Assembly (NCBI GenBank): GCA_012934845.2
Contig: WNNJ02001540.1
Coordinates: 1 to 64,000, forward strand
Origin: Pomphorhynchus laevis
Taxonomy: Eukaryota; Acanthocephala; Palaeacanthocephala; Echinorhynchida; Pomphorhynchidae
Length of the DNA: 64,000 nucleotides
Reading direction: 5' to 3'
Made by a program: the position numbers and the translations under genes. Under the pieces are notes generated by a model. It was not told where the DNA came from. It made no database searches and saw only the letters and a list, made by a program, of their open reading frames with translations. Below, piece after piece: positions 1 through 10,810 of the stretch; positions within the stretch are counted from its first letter, which is position 1; each line of letters begins with the position of its first letter.

Positions 1-337
1 ATAATTTGTAATTATATTATAAATAATATAATTATAATTATAATTATATTATTATATTATAATTTTTAATTATAATTAAGTAATATTAATTATATAATTT
101 TTAATATATATTTAACATAATTTGAAGTATTCACTCAAATTATGTACCTTGTCGACGATAAGGTACATAATTTGACAATACCTTGTCTGAATTAGTGTCA
201 TCACTATCTAATCGTTTTTTGATAGTCAGAATTGAACGCCCTCTGATATACATGCTAGTTGTGACCAACTTGAGTTTGTGTTACGATTAAATACATTTGT
301 ATTTAACAATACTTAAAGCCGCTTATAAGAACAGCAA
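1..337. other. AT-rich non-coding leader
   Basis: Nothing coding is visible. The first 120 bases are almost pure A/T with overlapping ATTATAATT-type palindromes. The rest is ordinary AT-rich sequence leading into the reverse transcriptase remnant that starts near 338. Confidence 0.6.
137..173. repeat. Perfect 14-bp hairpin
   Basis: AAATTATGTACCTT and its exact reverse complement flank the 9-base spacer GTCGACGAT. It lies 165 bases upstream of the Penelope-like remnant and may be part of its pseudo-LTR. No hammerhead core is seen in it. Confidence 0.7.
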
Positions 338-1090
338 TAGGTACCCCAATAGAATATTGCAGGATTGTTTGTAGCTGGTCTTGAACGTGATTTTGACTTC
401 AAACAATGCCAACGTTCTACTCATTGGCTACGCTATGTGGATGATATTTTGTTGGTGTGGGATTATAGCTAGGGCGAATTTGAAAATTTCTTAAAGTATT
501 TAAACAACTATTCCATTGCTGCTGGATTCAATATATCAGAACAGGTGAACCAAAACAACGTATTTCTAGACACCGAAATCTATCTGGATAGCAATAAACA
601 GTGGCAGACGATTGTACATAGGAAACTTGAAAGAACAAGAACACTGATTCACGCCAGCAGTTTGCATCCACGGACGGTGAAAATACTTGTAATGCGCAAC
701 GAAGCTATTCGTTTTAAAAAATATGCTCGCTTAAAAATGATTTTATCAAACAACTCGATCTCCTTGGGATTGAATTAGAAGAACGTGAATATAGTCCTAA
801 GCAGATTCAGCGTCAATTTAGTGATGCCCGAGGTATGACGCAAGCTGATCTACTCACGAGAAGAGTGCATTATAATTATAATGATAAGAAACTATATATT
901 GTCTTTGACTTTCATTTGGATTTAGTCAAACTACAAGGAGACATTGCTGCTGCATATGCCATGGTAGATACTCACATAAGTGAGAACTGTGCAAGGTCTA
1001 TAGTATGTTTTAGAAATCAAAGAACTTTGCGTAACCTATTAAATAACAAAATGTGCCATGATACACTACTAGGATTTAGTCGTAGTTGAT
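338..1090 (+). pseudogene. Penelope-like RT remnant (palm to thumb), PLE-1
   Basis: Decayed reverse transcriptase of a Penelope-like retroelement. A GTPIE motif near 341 (compare the family's MGSPIS) is followed after a frameshift by AGLFVAGLE and then RYVDDILLVW. The catalytic YVDD lies at 434-445. A stop codon interrupts the frame near 468. Reading resumes through NVFLDTEIYLD (545-778), which is the family's FLD strand after the palm. It then changes frame to a thumb-like segment at 835-1089 ending at TGA. The fingers and the GIY-YIG endonuclease are absent here. The GC content is higher than in the P1 family and the sequence differs, so this is another lineage. Not functional. Family confidence is high, clade is not determined. 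Confidence 0.8.
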
Positions 1091-1270
1091 GTGATAGAAG
1101 GTGCTTATGCTGTGATGTAATGAATGGTAGTTCGTATTTCATACGCTCTATCACAAAATTGAAATATACAGTTTTGGTAAATAATAATTGCAAAACTAAA
1201 CAGCTAATATATCTGTTTATTACAATGCGTAGCTGTTTATTACAGTGCGTTGGTGAATCTAGCCAGTAGA

Positions 1271-1433
1271 TGAATATTCGCTTTAGTAGTATAAGAGCTG
1301 ATATTAGGGAAGAGCGTATAGGTCGTGATGAAGCGGAAAATCATCAAATTATACAGAATGATCATTTCATGGATTATACAATTTCGGAATCAAATATTGC
1401 TAATACTGCTAAGCGTAAGAAACGGAAACACTG
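1271..1433 (+). other. Short basic-ended ORF, possible PLE C-terminal tail
   Basis: An open 53-codon reading begins MNIRFSS and ends in the basic cluster KRKKRKH before TGA. It follows the PLE-1 thumb remnant by 180 bases on the same strand, so it may be the far C-terminus of that element carrying a nuclear-localisation-like tail. No domain is recognised. It could be chance. Confidence 0.3.
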
Positions 1434-1925
1434 ATGGCTGATAAACAGTGCAATGATTTTCATGAATGTCACCTGCCGTAATTATACGCTCAGATTATCG
1501 CCCGGTGTACCTAATATACGTGAAATACGTTTTTATTGAAAATTGAGGCCGGCTCCAAAGTATAGTTTTGATTGCACTTGTACAATTAACAAGGTTTCTT
1601 CCGTATTAAACACATGTCATTATATATATATGTTTAGTTGTAACTGCCGTTGTGCGTGCAAAATATGTTGAGACTGTTTTGAGTAGACGCGTAATATATC
1701 TTGATAAAAGCAACGCTGCCGAAAGCTTGATAATACATTATATTGTGCATCTTGTTCTTGTACTTATTAGATCAAAGTCTTTTAAACTTATAAATACTAT
1801 ACGATCAAATAGTCTGACTTTCTTTGTTCTTTTCTGTGTTTTATTTTTAAAAACTTTTAGTGGTTAGATAGTTATTTAACAAAATCTTTATTATTAAAAC
1901 TTTATTATTAGACAAAATATCTAGT
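1434..1925. other. No gene seen
   Basis: AT-rich sequence between the PLE-1 remnant and the pseudo-LTR-like repeat. A 71-codon open frame at 1652-1867 has no recognisable motif and biased composition, so it is not called. Confidence 0.5.
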
Positions 1926-2056
1926 GTCGTACGGGATCACGAAGATCGATTGAAATCAGTACTGGTGATCCTTTAATGGATGCTTATTTATGTATTGAAT
2001 AGTTGCTAGGTCGTATAAGATCGATCTTCAATCGATCTTTATGATCCCGTACGATA
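1926..2056. repeat. Inverted repeat at edge of repeat B
   Basis: About 28 bases beginning GTCGTACGGGATCACGAAGA at 1926 return as a near-exact reverse complement at 2027-2056. Related single arms (GGGATCATGAAGATCG) occur at 33003 and 33444, next to other copies of repeat B. This looks like the terminal hairpin of a pseudo-LTR. Confidence 0.6.
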
Positions 2057-2440
2057 CAATCTATAATAAGCATGACAAAGAGCATCTCGGACAATGCAGT
2101 TTCTTGAAATCATGATTGAAGGTTTCACATACTGTGTGAAATCTGATAATCCTGGATTCGTAGCCTAGCAGATAAGGGCGCAATTCAAGTACGGAGAGCG
2201 ACATATCGATTCTAGGATGAGTCAAATTTCAAAAGGAGAAGAGTTGATAGTCAGCCTTCTGACAAGCCCGGGGCTACCAACATGTGACAAAAAGCGGGCG
2301 AAACGAAAACGGCTGTGGCAATGGTGCCGTTAGTAGTCAGGGTGTATGAAAATGGATATCACGAAGGAAGGATTCTGTAGTTGGTTTTCAATGCGAAAGT
2401 TACCTTGTGTGACCTAGCAATTATTATATATATTAGAGAT
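2057..2440 (+). repeat. Repeat B (pseudo-LTR-like, carries hammerhead)
   Basis: This stretch recurs at 32.9-34.1 kb in both orientations. Shared landmarks are GCTTATTATAGA-like text, CGGAGAGCGACATATCGAT, the hammerhead core and GGTTTTCAATGCGAAAGT. Higher GC than its surroundings and no coding capacity. Interpreted as the pseudo-LTR or a non-autonomous derivative of a Penelope-like element. Confidence 0.6.
2252..2346 (+). ncRNA. Hammerhead ribozyme, family B, core-mutated copy
   Basis: The order is canonical: CTGACAA (consensus of sister copies CTGACGA), then a helix II arm GCCCG/CGGGC with a long internal loop, GAAAC, a helix III hairpin AACGGC/GCCGTT, and the cleavage triplet GTC, then AGGGT. 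The AGCCTT before the core pairs with AGGGT to close helix I with wobbles. The G to A change in the core (CTGACAA) should abolish activity of this copy. Confidence 0.6.
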
Positions 2441-2508
2441 TTGGTTCAACCAGGACTGTATCTTACACCTATCTTCTTCTCCCCCTATATAGAGAATTTA
2501 ATGTTTCA

Positions 2509-2561
2509 GCACTGCAAGACGGCATACCGTTTCGTCTTTGATAAGCCTCAGCAGTTGCAGC
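2509..2561 (-). ncRNA. Hammerhead ribozyme, family C, copy 1
   Basis: On the minus strand: GCAA then CTGCTGA (one core change from CTGATGA), helix II GGC/GAC around TTATCAAA, GAAA, helix III ACGG/CCGT with loop TATG, cleavage site GTC, then TTGCAG pairing with the leading TGCAA. The order is that of a type I hammerhead. The core change probably inactivates this copy. Confidence 0.65.
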
Positions 2562-2750
2562 GCATACAATTTATTATTTAATTTATTATAGTGATCATTT
2601 AATGATCCCGCTGATGTCTATTATATTGAAAAGAATTCACTGCATTACATTGACTTCGAAAGCGCAAGTTACGTCATGCAATTAACATATAGTGAATTCT
2701 TTCTGCTTTAATCTATATATAGTATGTTTTTCATGTGTATGCATTGTATG

Positions 2751-2803
2751 TGCTGCAAGTGATGAGGCTTCTCCGAACCGAAACGGTATGCCGTCTTGCA
2801 GTG
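2751..2803 (+). ncRNA. Hammerhead ribozyme, family C, copy 2
   Basis: CTGCAAG and CTTGCAG close helix I with seven pairs. The core reads GTGATGA instead of CTGATGA. Helix II GG/CC, GAAA, helix III ACGG/CCGT and the GTC cleavage triplet are all present. The C3 to G change should lower or abolish cleavage. Confidence 0.7.
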
Positions 2804-3098
2804 TTGAAACTTTAAATTCTCTATATATAGAGAAGCAGATAGGTGTAATAGACAGTTCTGTTTGAATCAAATCTTTAATTTATTGATCCTCTGAGGATCC
2901 CAGGAAGCGGTAATATTTCATTTGTAATTTATTATATTGATCATTTTATAATTTCACTGATGTCTATTACATTGAAAAGAATTAACTGCATTACATTGAC
3001 TTTGAAAACGCAAGCTACGCCATGCAATTAGAATGTAGTGAATTCTGTCTGCTTTAATCTAAATATAGTATGTTTTTCATGTGCATGCATTGTATGTT

Positions 3099-3148
3099 TT
3101 GCAACTGATGAGGCTTATCAAAGCCGAAACGTTATACAGTCTTGCAGT
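3099..3148 (+). ncRNA. Hammerhead ribozyme, family C, copy 3
   Basis: TTGCAA, intact CTGATGA, helix II GGC/GCC around TTATCAAA, intact GAAA, a weakened helix III (ACGTTATACAGT), then CTTGCAG, which pairs with the leading strand. This copy has the best catalytic core of the three, but substitutions in helix III. Confidence 0.7.
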
Positions 3149-3289
3149 GTTAAACCATTAAATGTTCTATATATAGAGAAGCATATATGTGCAATAGACA
3201 TTCCTGTTAGAATCAAATCTCAAATTTATTTATTGATCATCTGAGGATCCTAGGCAGCAGTAATATTTCCTGTGTAATATATATGCATT

Positions 3290-3790
3290 GTATAGAGTGT
3301 TGCAGGGTACTCCATCATTTCAATGCTGAAGTGGTCTTATAGAGTAACATAATGACTGAAAGTCGTGAATCAAAATCCAGTCTATCAAGCAATACCATTT
3401 TCTATAAATGCCGCATTTTGTAAGAAATCCTGGATCGTTGTTTACTCAGCACATCAGTGCACCACCATTATATATGCCATATCTATAGAAATCCATCGAG
3501 TGCAGCGACAATTTAGCAACAACCTATGCCTAGTATTTAAGGATGGTCCGCACAGCAATTCGACCTGGAAAGAGTGTAAGTTTCAGTCAATTAAGCAAAA
3601 CGTCGGAAACGCCTTTATTCACAATGTCACAAGGCAACTGAGACGATCGGGGATACTTCATTCTACTGATGAGTGTTGCGGGTACTCCATAATTTTGATG
3701 CTGAAGTGGGCGTCTAGAAATAACATGGTGACTGAAAGTCGTGAATTAAAGTCCAGTTTATCAAGCAACATCATTTTCTATATATAATCA
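3290..3790 (+). repeat. Repeat D copy (permuted hammerhead segments)
   Basis: Shares long stretches with 17000-17640: GTGCAGCGACAATTTAGCAA, GATGGTCCGCACAGCAATTC, AACGCCTTTATTCACAATGT and TTCTACTGATGAGTGTTG. The open frame at 3365-3787 lies entirely inside this repeat and is not conserved as protein in the other copies, so it is not a gene. The GAAAC segment is changed here (CTGAGACGAT). Confidence 0.65.
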
Positions 3791-3797
3791 TTTATCA

Positions 3798-4038
3798 GCT
3801 ATCGAGTATTATGCAAATATATTACTAATACTATATTTTATAAATATAATTTATATTGAATTAAATTAAACACATCACATATAAAAATGCCTATATTTTT
3901 TAACTTATTTAAAATTATGTGTATAAAGTATTTAAAAATATAGACATTTTAATACGTAAGGTGTAGCAATTCAGTATGAATATGAATTATATTTATAAAA
4001 TATAGTATTAGCAATGTATGTCCATAGTACTCGAATAA
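3798..4038. repeat. Fold-back (MITE-like) inverted repeat
   Basis: Arms of roughly 55 bases (from TATCGAGTATTATGCAAATA at 3798) return as a reverse complement ending near 4038. A second nested inverted pair, AAAATGCCTATATTTTT against AAAAATATAGACATTTT, lies inside. The whole segment can fold on itself. No coding. Confidence 0.65.
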
Positions 4039-4370
4039 TATCCGTTGTGGTTTTTATTTACAATAATGAAATGAATTTAATTATTATTGTAATCTCAGGA
4101 TAAATATATTCTTAACGTACAATATAGAAATTTAACTAACCGTTTAAATACCTCATAATGATTTTGGATTTCTTAGGAACCAAATTTATTTTAGAATTAT
4201 AGAAAGATTTTAATTGGAAAGAATTTTTATATTTACAGCATATACCTATCACATAATATAGAACTTTCTATTTAAATAATCATTGCTCAAATGTCTACAA
4301 AAGCCACAAATATCATCAGAGCTTGAAAATATATTTAAACTTTTATATTCAAATACGAAATAGTAATCAA

Positions 4371-5096
4371 TTCAGCTAACTGAGTCTACGTCATTAATAT
4401 AATTATAAAATAATAAATAAATAAATAAAAACAATAATGCTAAATCAATCAATCAAAATTAAATAATTAGATAATAAATAATTATATATAATTGTTATAA
4501 GATTATTTATAACTTATATAAAGATTAAATAAAAATTTAAAATAAAAGTCAATTTCTATTAATTGACTTTTTATTAATTGTATCAAAATAAGAATTAGTT
4601 GTCATCAGAAGGAACTGCAATGCTATCAGGTATCGACCCCTATTCTTAGACCTTTAATTTATAATTAAAATAAATTATTTTTAATTATTAAGAACTAATA
4701 TTTATTAAAACAACACCTTTTATTACGTAATAAAGAGATATTTCTGCAGTATAAAGCGTTCATATTAAGAATTCAAATTACGGGGGTTTTATTAAGCGTG
4801 CTTTAATAACGCACGCTTTAATTACGGGGCCGAAACCTGATAGCATAGCAGTTCCTCCTGATGACCTCTAATTATTATTCTGATACAACGTCTGTTATTT
4901 ATTAGTCAATTCATAAAAATGACGTTTATTTTAAATTTCATTTTTTTAACTTGATTTAAATTATAGAAAATTTAAATTATAGAAAATCTAAAAGCAATTA
5001 TTAATTTTATTATTTAATTATTAAATTTTGATTTAGCATTAATATGTTTTGTTTATTTTATAATTATATAACAATACGTAGACTCAGTTAGCTGAT
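4371..5096. repeat. P1 3' tails in head-to-head fold-back
   Basis: Both outer ends carry the P1 terminus: GCTAACTGAGTCTACG at 4375 and its complement at 5078. Moving inwards, both arms hold the AT-rich tail and the P1 structured motif, antisense at 4600-4660 and sense at 4795-4872. The sense arm keeps GGGGCC, GAAAC, CATAGCAGT, TTCCTC and CTGATGACCTC in order. The centre (4690-4800) holds GCGTGCTTTAATAACGCACGC, a perfect small hairpin. No coding. Confidence 0.7.
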
Positions 5097-6439
5097 TTAA
5101 TTTGTCTTCTTAACAAGCTACGTACCTTTGATTCTTTGTTAGAACTATCAGTTTCGATCGGTCTCTGCACCAAATTATCATTTGTTTGCTCACAAGAAAC
5201 TAAAATTATCATCCATAAATTATATTTCAAAAACACGATTATTTGTCAGTTGAAATTGTTAAACTTATTTATATCATTGTATCAAAATTATATACCTGAT
5301 CTATACATATATGAGTGATTCTTTATCGTCGTTATTTGTTTTATCAAAGGACGTATGCATATATTTAGTAATATTGAAGCGGAAATGATTTGTGCGCAAT
5401 GAACAAATCGAGCAAACATTTAAATTCTTCTAAATTTCCCTCATATAAACGCAATGTCATTGCGTAATGTTCTACTACCGTCGTGATGTTCAAATTCCAA
5501 CTACTAATTTAAGCAACTACTCAGCTTTATGAAAAGTTATCAAAAATATACCTGCGTAATTCATCGATCTTCTATTGAATAAAGGTATACACTCGTCTAT
5601 TTACAAATTAGTTACTTTGCAAATGTTGTATCACTTCTTTGAATAAATTATGTTTTTAAAATCAAATGCACGTCAACGGTCTATTTGGTAAAATAAATGT
5701 TTTCGTCAATTGTGTTCTCATAGAAAAATCGCTTTTTTATACAGATAGGAGGAAGAAAAGAGTTTAGGAAAGAGAGAGAGAATAAAAATATTGCACGCAT
5801 GCATATAAGAATGTATTTACCTTCTTGTTTGACGACGTAGTTATTATACTATACATGCGATGATGTTATAGAAGAGAGGAAGATGGAAGTTTTTCCACTT
5901 TGCCGAGAGTGTACAATCAGAAAACAAAACACGTAATTATAAACGTGTTTTCTTCGTCAAAATGAGAACACAAAAAGGGGCGCATAAAACAAGATACATA
6001 AACGTGTGTATTTTTTCTATGTGGATTTTGCTTCAACATAAATGCATGATAAAATAAAAAAAATTCATGAATACTATAGTCCACTATTTAGATAGTCATA
6101 ACTAGAAAAATTTAACGATTTTTAATCTGTAATTAAGGAAAATTATAAATAATTTGCGCTATCATAAGGACTTCAAAAATAATACAAGCGGATTTTTTGT
6201 AAATTATTAAATTACATTATCTAATATTAAATTATTATTAAATTACAGTCATTAATTATACATAAAAGTGTAATAATTTAATTAATTAAAAATTATTAAA
6301 ATATTTTTTTATAATTTAAAAAAAATTGAAATCTTTCGGAACGAAAGATTTTCACGACAACCTTGAACATTGGCACTTAATTTGTAAAAGGCAGAGCGCT
6401 GGTTTTCGGCGAGAATAACCAAATGATTAGTTCTATCAA
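5097..6439. other. AT-rich, no confident gene
   Basis: Unique-looking sequence without recognised protein or RNA. A short open minus-strand segment at 5126-5199 has AG and GT at plausible splice positions and is mentioned in the findings only. 5740-5790 is purine-rich (GAAAGAGAGAGAG). Confidence 0.5.
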
Positions 6440-7165
6440 ATTAACGCCACAGTCGACGAGCATTTGCCTACTTTGTAACCATGCAAAAAGAATGGAGCAC
6501 CCCTCTATTCGAGGTGAGTGCGCTCGAGCTCGCCACAAGTGCTACCGATGCAATTACTACAGCCTGCCTAATCAGCGTTAAGGCACCCACTGCTGGAGCA
6601 TTCATACAGACAGTTCCAATGTCCACGTCTTGAATTTTGCTCACAGACGAAGTCTTAAGAGTGGCAATAGCCTTACGATTATGATCGCCAATATACCAAC
6701 CTCACACGTGCCGTTGCGGTACAGTTTTTGACAGGATAGGAACGCGTGGCTTGAGTTGTTCACGTTCCGCTGTCCATTTTACCATACATTCAATGCTGAA
6801 CAGCATAATTCAAGATGCGCTAAGAAAAGCTCACGTACCGAGCCGCCTTAACATCCAGGTATAACTCGGTCCAACGAAAAACGACCGGATGGCAGCACGA
6901 TGACTCCGTGGGAACGTAAGCGTTTTACATGAGAAAAAGTACAAGGCTATCACATCCAGTGGCATGGATTTCATACCGATAGGCATAGAAATCCTTGGGT
7001 AGAGGGGCTACCGTGTTTTTGACGAGCTCGGTAAGCGTCTCCGCCGTCACTGCGACGAGCCTCGCGCAAAGACGTTTTTACTCCAGAGGATCAGCCTGGC
7101 CGTGCAAACCAGCAACGCAGTTTCTATGCTGTGGACGACGGACAGAGACACTGATAACTTTTAAC
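6440..7165 (+). pseudogene. RLE-type LINE, C-terminal nuclease fragment (RLE-a)
   Basis: C-terminal end of an R2/NeSL-like LINE whose endonuclease is a restriction-like (PD-D/E-K) domain. A zinc-binding motif is visible as HTCRCGT, then RGLSC, then a histidine (about 6700-6790). It is followed by KRPDGSTMTPWERKR at 6878-6925, the RPDG start of the nuclease. The core that should follow (WDxTCxDT) is deleted. Reading resumes with FIPIGIEILG, ELGKRLRR and LLQRISLAVQTSNA to about 7155, the family's C-terminus. Several frameshifts and stops. Dead copy, 5' part missing. Confidence 0.75.
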
Positions 7166-7860
7166 TAATAATCTTATTTACTATAAAGAATTGAAATCTA
7201 AAAAAATAAAAAATTATAAAAATTAAAAAAAAATTTTTAACAAAAATTTATAAATTAATGAATTAAATAATTATTCGTTGATGGTTTAAAGTACAAAAAT
7301 GTGACAAACTCATTTGACTTTAATGGCATTGTGCGATCAAAGCTCTCCGAATTGCATCTTTGTTTTTCAGGTGATGTAGTCATGAATTATTCATTGAGAC
7401 GCAATTCTTTACTGTCGATATGGAATTTAGTGGATATAAATATATTAATCCAGTGCATTGAGTTTTGCCCGTACATTCAAAGGCAATGTACACACAATTA
7501 TATCAAGCAAACGATCTACAAAAAAATAAATAATTTAGATTAATTTCGGCATTTTTGCAATAATTTCATTGTAACTTTAAATTTAGTATCTAATTTTTTA
7601 TTTAAACAAATGCTATTATAACATTTTTTACTAAATTATTAAATTCAAAAATTTTTATTTACTAAAAAAATTTAGTAAATAATTTAGTAAAAATTTACTA
7701 ACATTTTTTTACTAAAAAAATGTTAGTAACATTTTTTAACATTCAAAAATTTTTATTTAAAAATATAATTTTAATTTTTAAAAACTTAAAAATTTAAACA
7801 TCTAAAATTAACTCTTTATTTACTTTTAAATTAATAAAAATAGATAAATACAGGAGAACG
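7166..7860. other. AT-rich spacer between two LINE fragments
   Basis: Low-complexity AT sequence rich in short self-complementary runs such as TTTTAGTAAAAATTTACTAA. An 80-codon open frame at 7301-7543 has no recognisable feature. Confidence 0.5.
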
Positions 7861-7908
7861 TTTGTCTTCTTCGTAGATAAATGCCATTCTTTAAGCAAGA
7901 CCGGCTGC

Positions 7909-8619
7909 TACCACCAGCCTAACATGTTCTTGCCCTTTGGAGCCGTCGCCAGAATGCTGACTTCATTTCCACGTTGGGTGGTGATGCTAACGTTTTGGAG
8001 GAGGTATGAAGTAGCATACCTCCGTGACGTGCTCTAATCTTTTTCCTATCTCCTTAACAAGAGCCAAATCAAAAGAGCCCAGTGATCCATAAGTTTCTAC
8101 TCCAAAAGGGCAAAATATGTGGGACATGGTAAGTTGGCATATTTCAGCCGTTTCCGCTCTTCGGAAATATGAAACTGCTTCGCCCGCTCATCTGGCTGCG
8201 TTCCTAACATTGCTAGCTGCGAGGGTGTCAACGCAGGTGGCCTCCCACATCAAGCATTTCCCTTCACGCCAAGGGAAAATGGTGACTCCATCAGGACGTC
8301 GACCGTCCGATCTGCATGCATTGGATGACTCTAGAATGTTTGGGGCGTTGACGGTGTTGATGACTCTGCTTATCACTGAATTTATTTCCGCGTGTCTGGA
8401 GAATCTGCCTCTCGAAATTCTGCATGCTAATCCGTGTCATCCTGACTCGTCAACAGACGCTCCACGATGACATATGTGTGGAGTACATGTAGGAAAGCAT
8501 AGTCTTAGGAAAATGCTCAATCTCACAACCTCGTCATCAAGCAAAGTTCCCAGGGCACCAATCGGGACTTTGTTTAGCCAAGAACCAGACTCACTTGTGG
8601 ATACCGTCATAATTCGCAC
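7909..8619 (-). pseudogene. RLE-b zinc motif and restriction-like nuclease
   Basis: After the RT, a degraded zinc region (TPHICHRGA, near 8470) leads to GRRPDGVTIFPWREGKCLMW and EATCVDTLAASNV at 8290-8190. These are the RPD and WxxTCxDT signatures of the restriction-like endonuclease in R2/NeSL-like LINEs. The C-terminus reads SITTQRGNEVSILATAPKG up to the stop at 7909-7911. Separate frames show indels. The plus-strand open frame at 8117-8470 is its antisense shadow. Confidence 0.8.
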
Positions 8620-9105
8620 GCGAGATGCCTCGCCTTCCGAGCCTTCAATTAATGATTCATGAGCTCGTTTAACGAGGGGAGTGTCTCAAGCGGATTGTTT
8701 ATGGCTATTAGACGGTGCCTCACTGAGATCCGTCTTGGCCAACCAAGTTAAGTAGCCAGCGTCAAAATGTGGGCAATGTGTAGAATTATTTAAAAGAATA
8801 TTGACGCAGTCCTTCGTTGCCACTACAGACGATAAAAAGCCGGAAGAGCAATGTCCGCTGAACTGCAGATCCCCAAACCACCGAAAGGACCGGGTAATGA
8901 AGCTTGACGCCAAAAATCGTTCGTTATCGCTCAATTTGTGATGTGGGATAAATATTTTTTCAGTACACCATCGAGCTTATAGAGTTCCGCGTACATGTTG
9001 AAGCAAGGAGTTGTACGTAACTTATAAAGCAGTATGGGCATGTAAAGGCAGTTCTTTACAAGAAAAGTGCCTCGTAAGGATGAAGCTCGCAAACCCTAGT
9101 GCACA

Positions 9106-9943
9106 TTAATACCAATTGTTCCTCGCTCTGAGCGAAATCTTTTGGTGAATTCTCTTCAAAGTCAACGCTTCCAAGGATTTGCAAATTTTCCGACCAATCA
9201 CTTTTATGTTTGGCGCTACAGATGAAAATGTAGTAGTCATCTGTTCTATTTCATGTTCCATCATATTCAGGAACATGAGCTCACATTTACCTGCATTGAG
9301 CTCCAGACCAATTCGGTTAGCTGATGCCAAAATCGTCTCCAAATCGTGCAGCACAACAGATGAATCTCTTCCGAGCGTTGCGTCGTCCAAATACAACGCG
9401 TTAAAGGTGGATTGAAGGGAGTGCGAAATAGGATTTACTGCTAGAGCAAAACCAATTGGACCAAGGGGATCGCCTTGTTGAACACATGTTTTTGACCAAA
9501 GGTGCCTGAGAGCCGTAGGCAGTTTGGAAATATGGAAATGCTTCAGGGACGTGTTCTTTAACTGCTTCGAGAAGAACACTGCGATCTATGGTGTTAAAAG
9601 CATTTCGAAAGTCTATTTTGAGAACAACTGTGGGCTGTTGGCAGTTTATTATAAATGATCTAGCTGCGTGAACAATTGCTTCTGCTCCGCATGGTGTACA
9701 ACACCCTAGTTGGTATGGACGAAGGTGATCACCTACTTTTTGTGATATCCTTATACACAGTATCTTGGCAGCAATGCGACGGAGTGTGCTCCCGATTGCG
9801 ATTGGGCGAATCCCGCCATCCTTTTTGTTAAGTGCATAAGGACGCCAAAAGGAAAATCTGCACTCCTTCCGCGACGATATTGCCATTGATAAAACCATCG
9901 ATTGCACGAGAAAGAGCGAGTTCCAGAGACGGAAATGCATCAC
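9106..9943 (-). pseudogene. RLE-b reverse transcriptase
   Basis: Two overlapping open frames (9943-9401 and 9579-9106) together give a LINE RT. Recognised in order: NKKDGGIRPIAIGSTLRR (RT1-2), PYQLGCCTPCGAEAIVHAAR, VVLKIDFRNAFNTIDR (motif A with the catalytic D), VQQGDPLGP (motif B), and ALYLDDATLG with YLDD at 9382-9393 (motif C), then GLELNAGKCELMF. The frame changes between motifs A and B. All catalytic aspartates remain, but the protein cannot be made as one chain. Confidence 0.85.
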
Positions 9944-10149
9944 CAGCGCTATAGGACATAATGTCTCTCAAGTGTTGAGGGCGAAGGTCATTCATTCCAT
10001 GTCCCGAACCATTAGCGAAACTCGAAATGGCCCTTCTTATCTCGAAAGAGTTGGAACGACTTGAATTTACTGGAGAATAGTTTTGAGGAATGAAACTATT
10101 TTTTGTGTGTGAAGGGTGCAGTTCCTTAAGGGACTGAAAGGAACTCTCT

Positions 10150-10810
10150 CTATATTGTCAGCAAAGGAGTCAGATGATGTGAGTAGCCTACAGCCCCACG
10201 AACATCACAGTCCGCAAGCTTGATAGAAACTCGTTCGCACAAGGTTTTTGATTTCGGATCCTTCGAATGGGCATTATTTTTCATTGATATACAGGGGTCC
10301 GATTGTTGGGTAATCTTAAGGAAGCTATCATCAAACTTCAAAATTCTATCCTTGATCATAGATGTAAGGGATCTCCCGGATGATTCACCCGATGTAAGTA
10401 CGAGTCTCGAGAACATGAATAACCGAAGCCAGCTTGTTGGACTGTTCTTATCCGCGCAGTCATTTAAGAGGCAGATAAATGCCTTAGCTGTATGGAAACT
10501 AGCACCATTCGGTATTCTTTTAAAAACTGATTTAGGGAGATGCTAAGACAGCTGATCTAAGGTAGGTATGTCGTTCAATTTTAAGACATGAAGAGCTGGG
10601 TTATTTGCAGTTTGTTGATGTTGTAATGCAGAAAGTGTATAACCGGACCCCTCACACCTGGAACGAAGGGGCCGTGAACCCAGAATTTTCCCAATTTGGT
10701 GATCCTGCAAGAAATATTGCAAATTGGACATTCCCACTCGACATTATTTTTTGATGTTGTATGATCTCGAATATAACCAGTTTTGATACGAATATCATCC
10801 AGCAACAGAT
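10150..10810 (-). pseudogene. RLE-b N-terminal region
   Basis: Reading from 10805 down, WECPICNISC followed by a histidine resembles a C2H2-type finger used for DNA contact by these LINEs. Downstream come FKRIPNGASFHTAKAF and WLRLFMFSRLVL (10546-10380 across frames). SIKLADCDVRGAV at about 10230-10190 matches the family's SxKLEDGDxRGA motif before the RT. Frames are broken by several indels. The 10428-10606 part is duplicated at 12210-12390. Confidence 0.65.
10428..10606. repeat. Source copy of 180-bp LINE duplication
   Basis: Begins AGCCAGCTTGTTGGACTGTT and ends GAAGAGCTGGGTTATT. It matches 12210-12390 with only a few differences. It lies in the N-terminal coding part of RLE-b. Confidence 0.8.

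Larger units (their letters stand above)
2440..3290. repeat. Repeat C cluster (three units, inverted and direct)
   Basis: Three related units lie here. One is inverted (about 2440-2580) and two are direct (about 2640-2900 and 2960-3250). Shared text includes GTGAATTCT, TATATATAGTATGTTTTTCATGTG and TCTATATATAGAGAAGCA. The two direct units have a period near 346 bases. Each carries a hammerhead. Retrozyme-like or pseudo-LTR tandem organisation is the best reading. Confidence 0.6.

Noticed and set aside
3365-3787. 140-codon plus-strand open frame
   Set aside because: It lies wholly within repeat D. The sister copy at 17.2-17.6 kb has frameshifts and stops in this frame, so there is no protein conservation.
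8117-8470. 117-codon plus-strand frame
   Set aside because: Antisense to the RPDG nuclease of RLE-b, which has diagnostic motifs on the minus strand.
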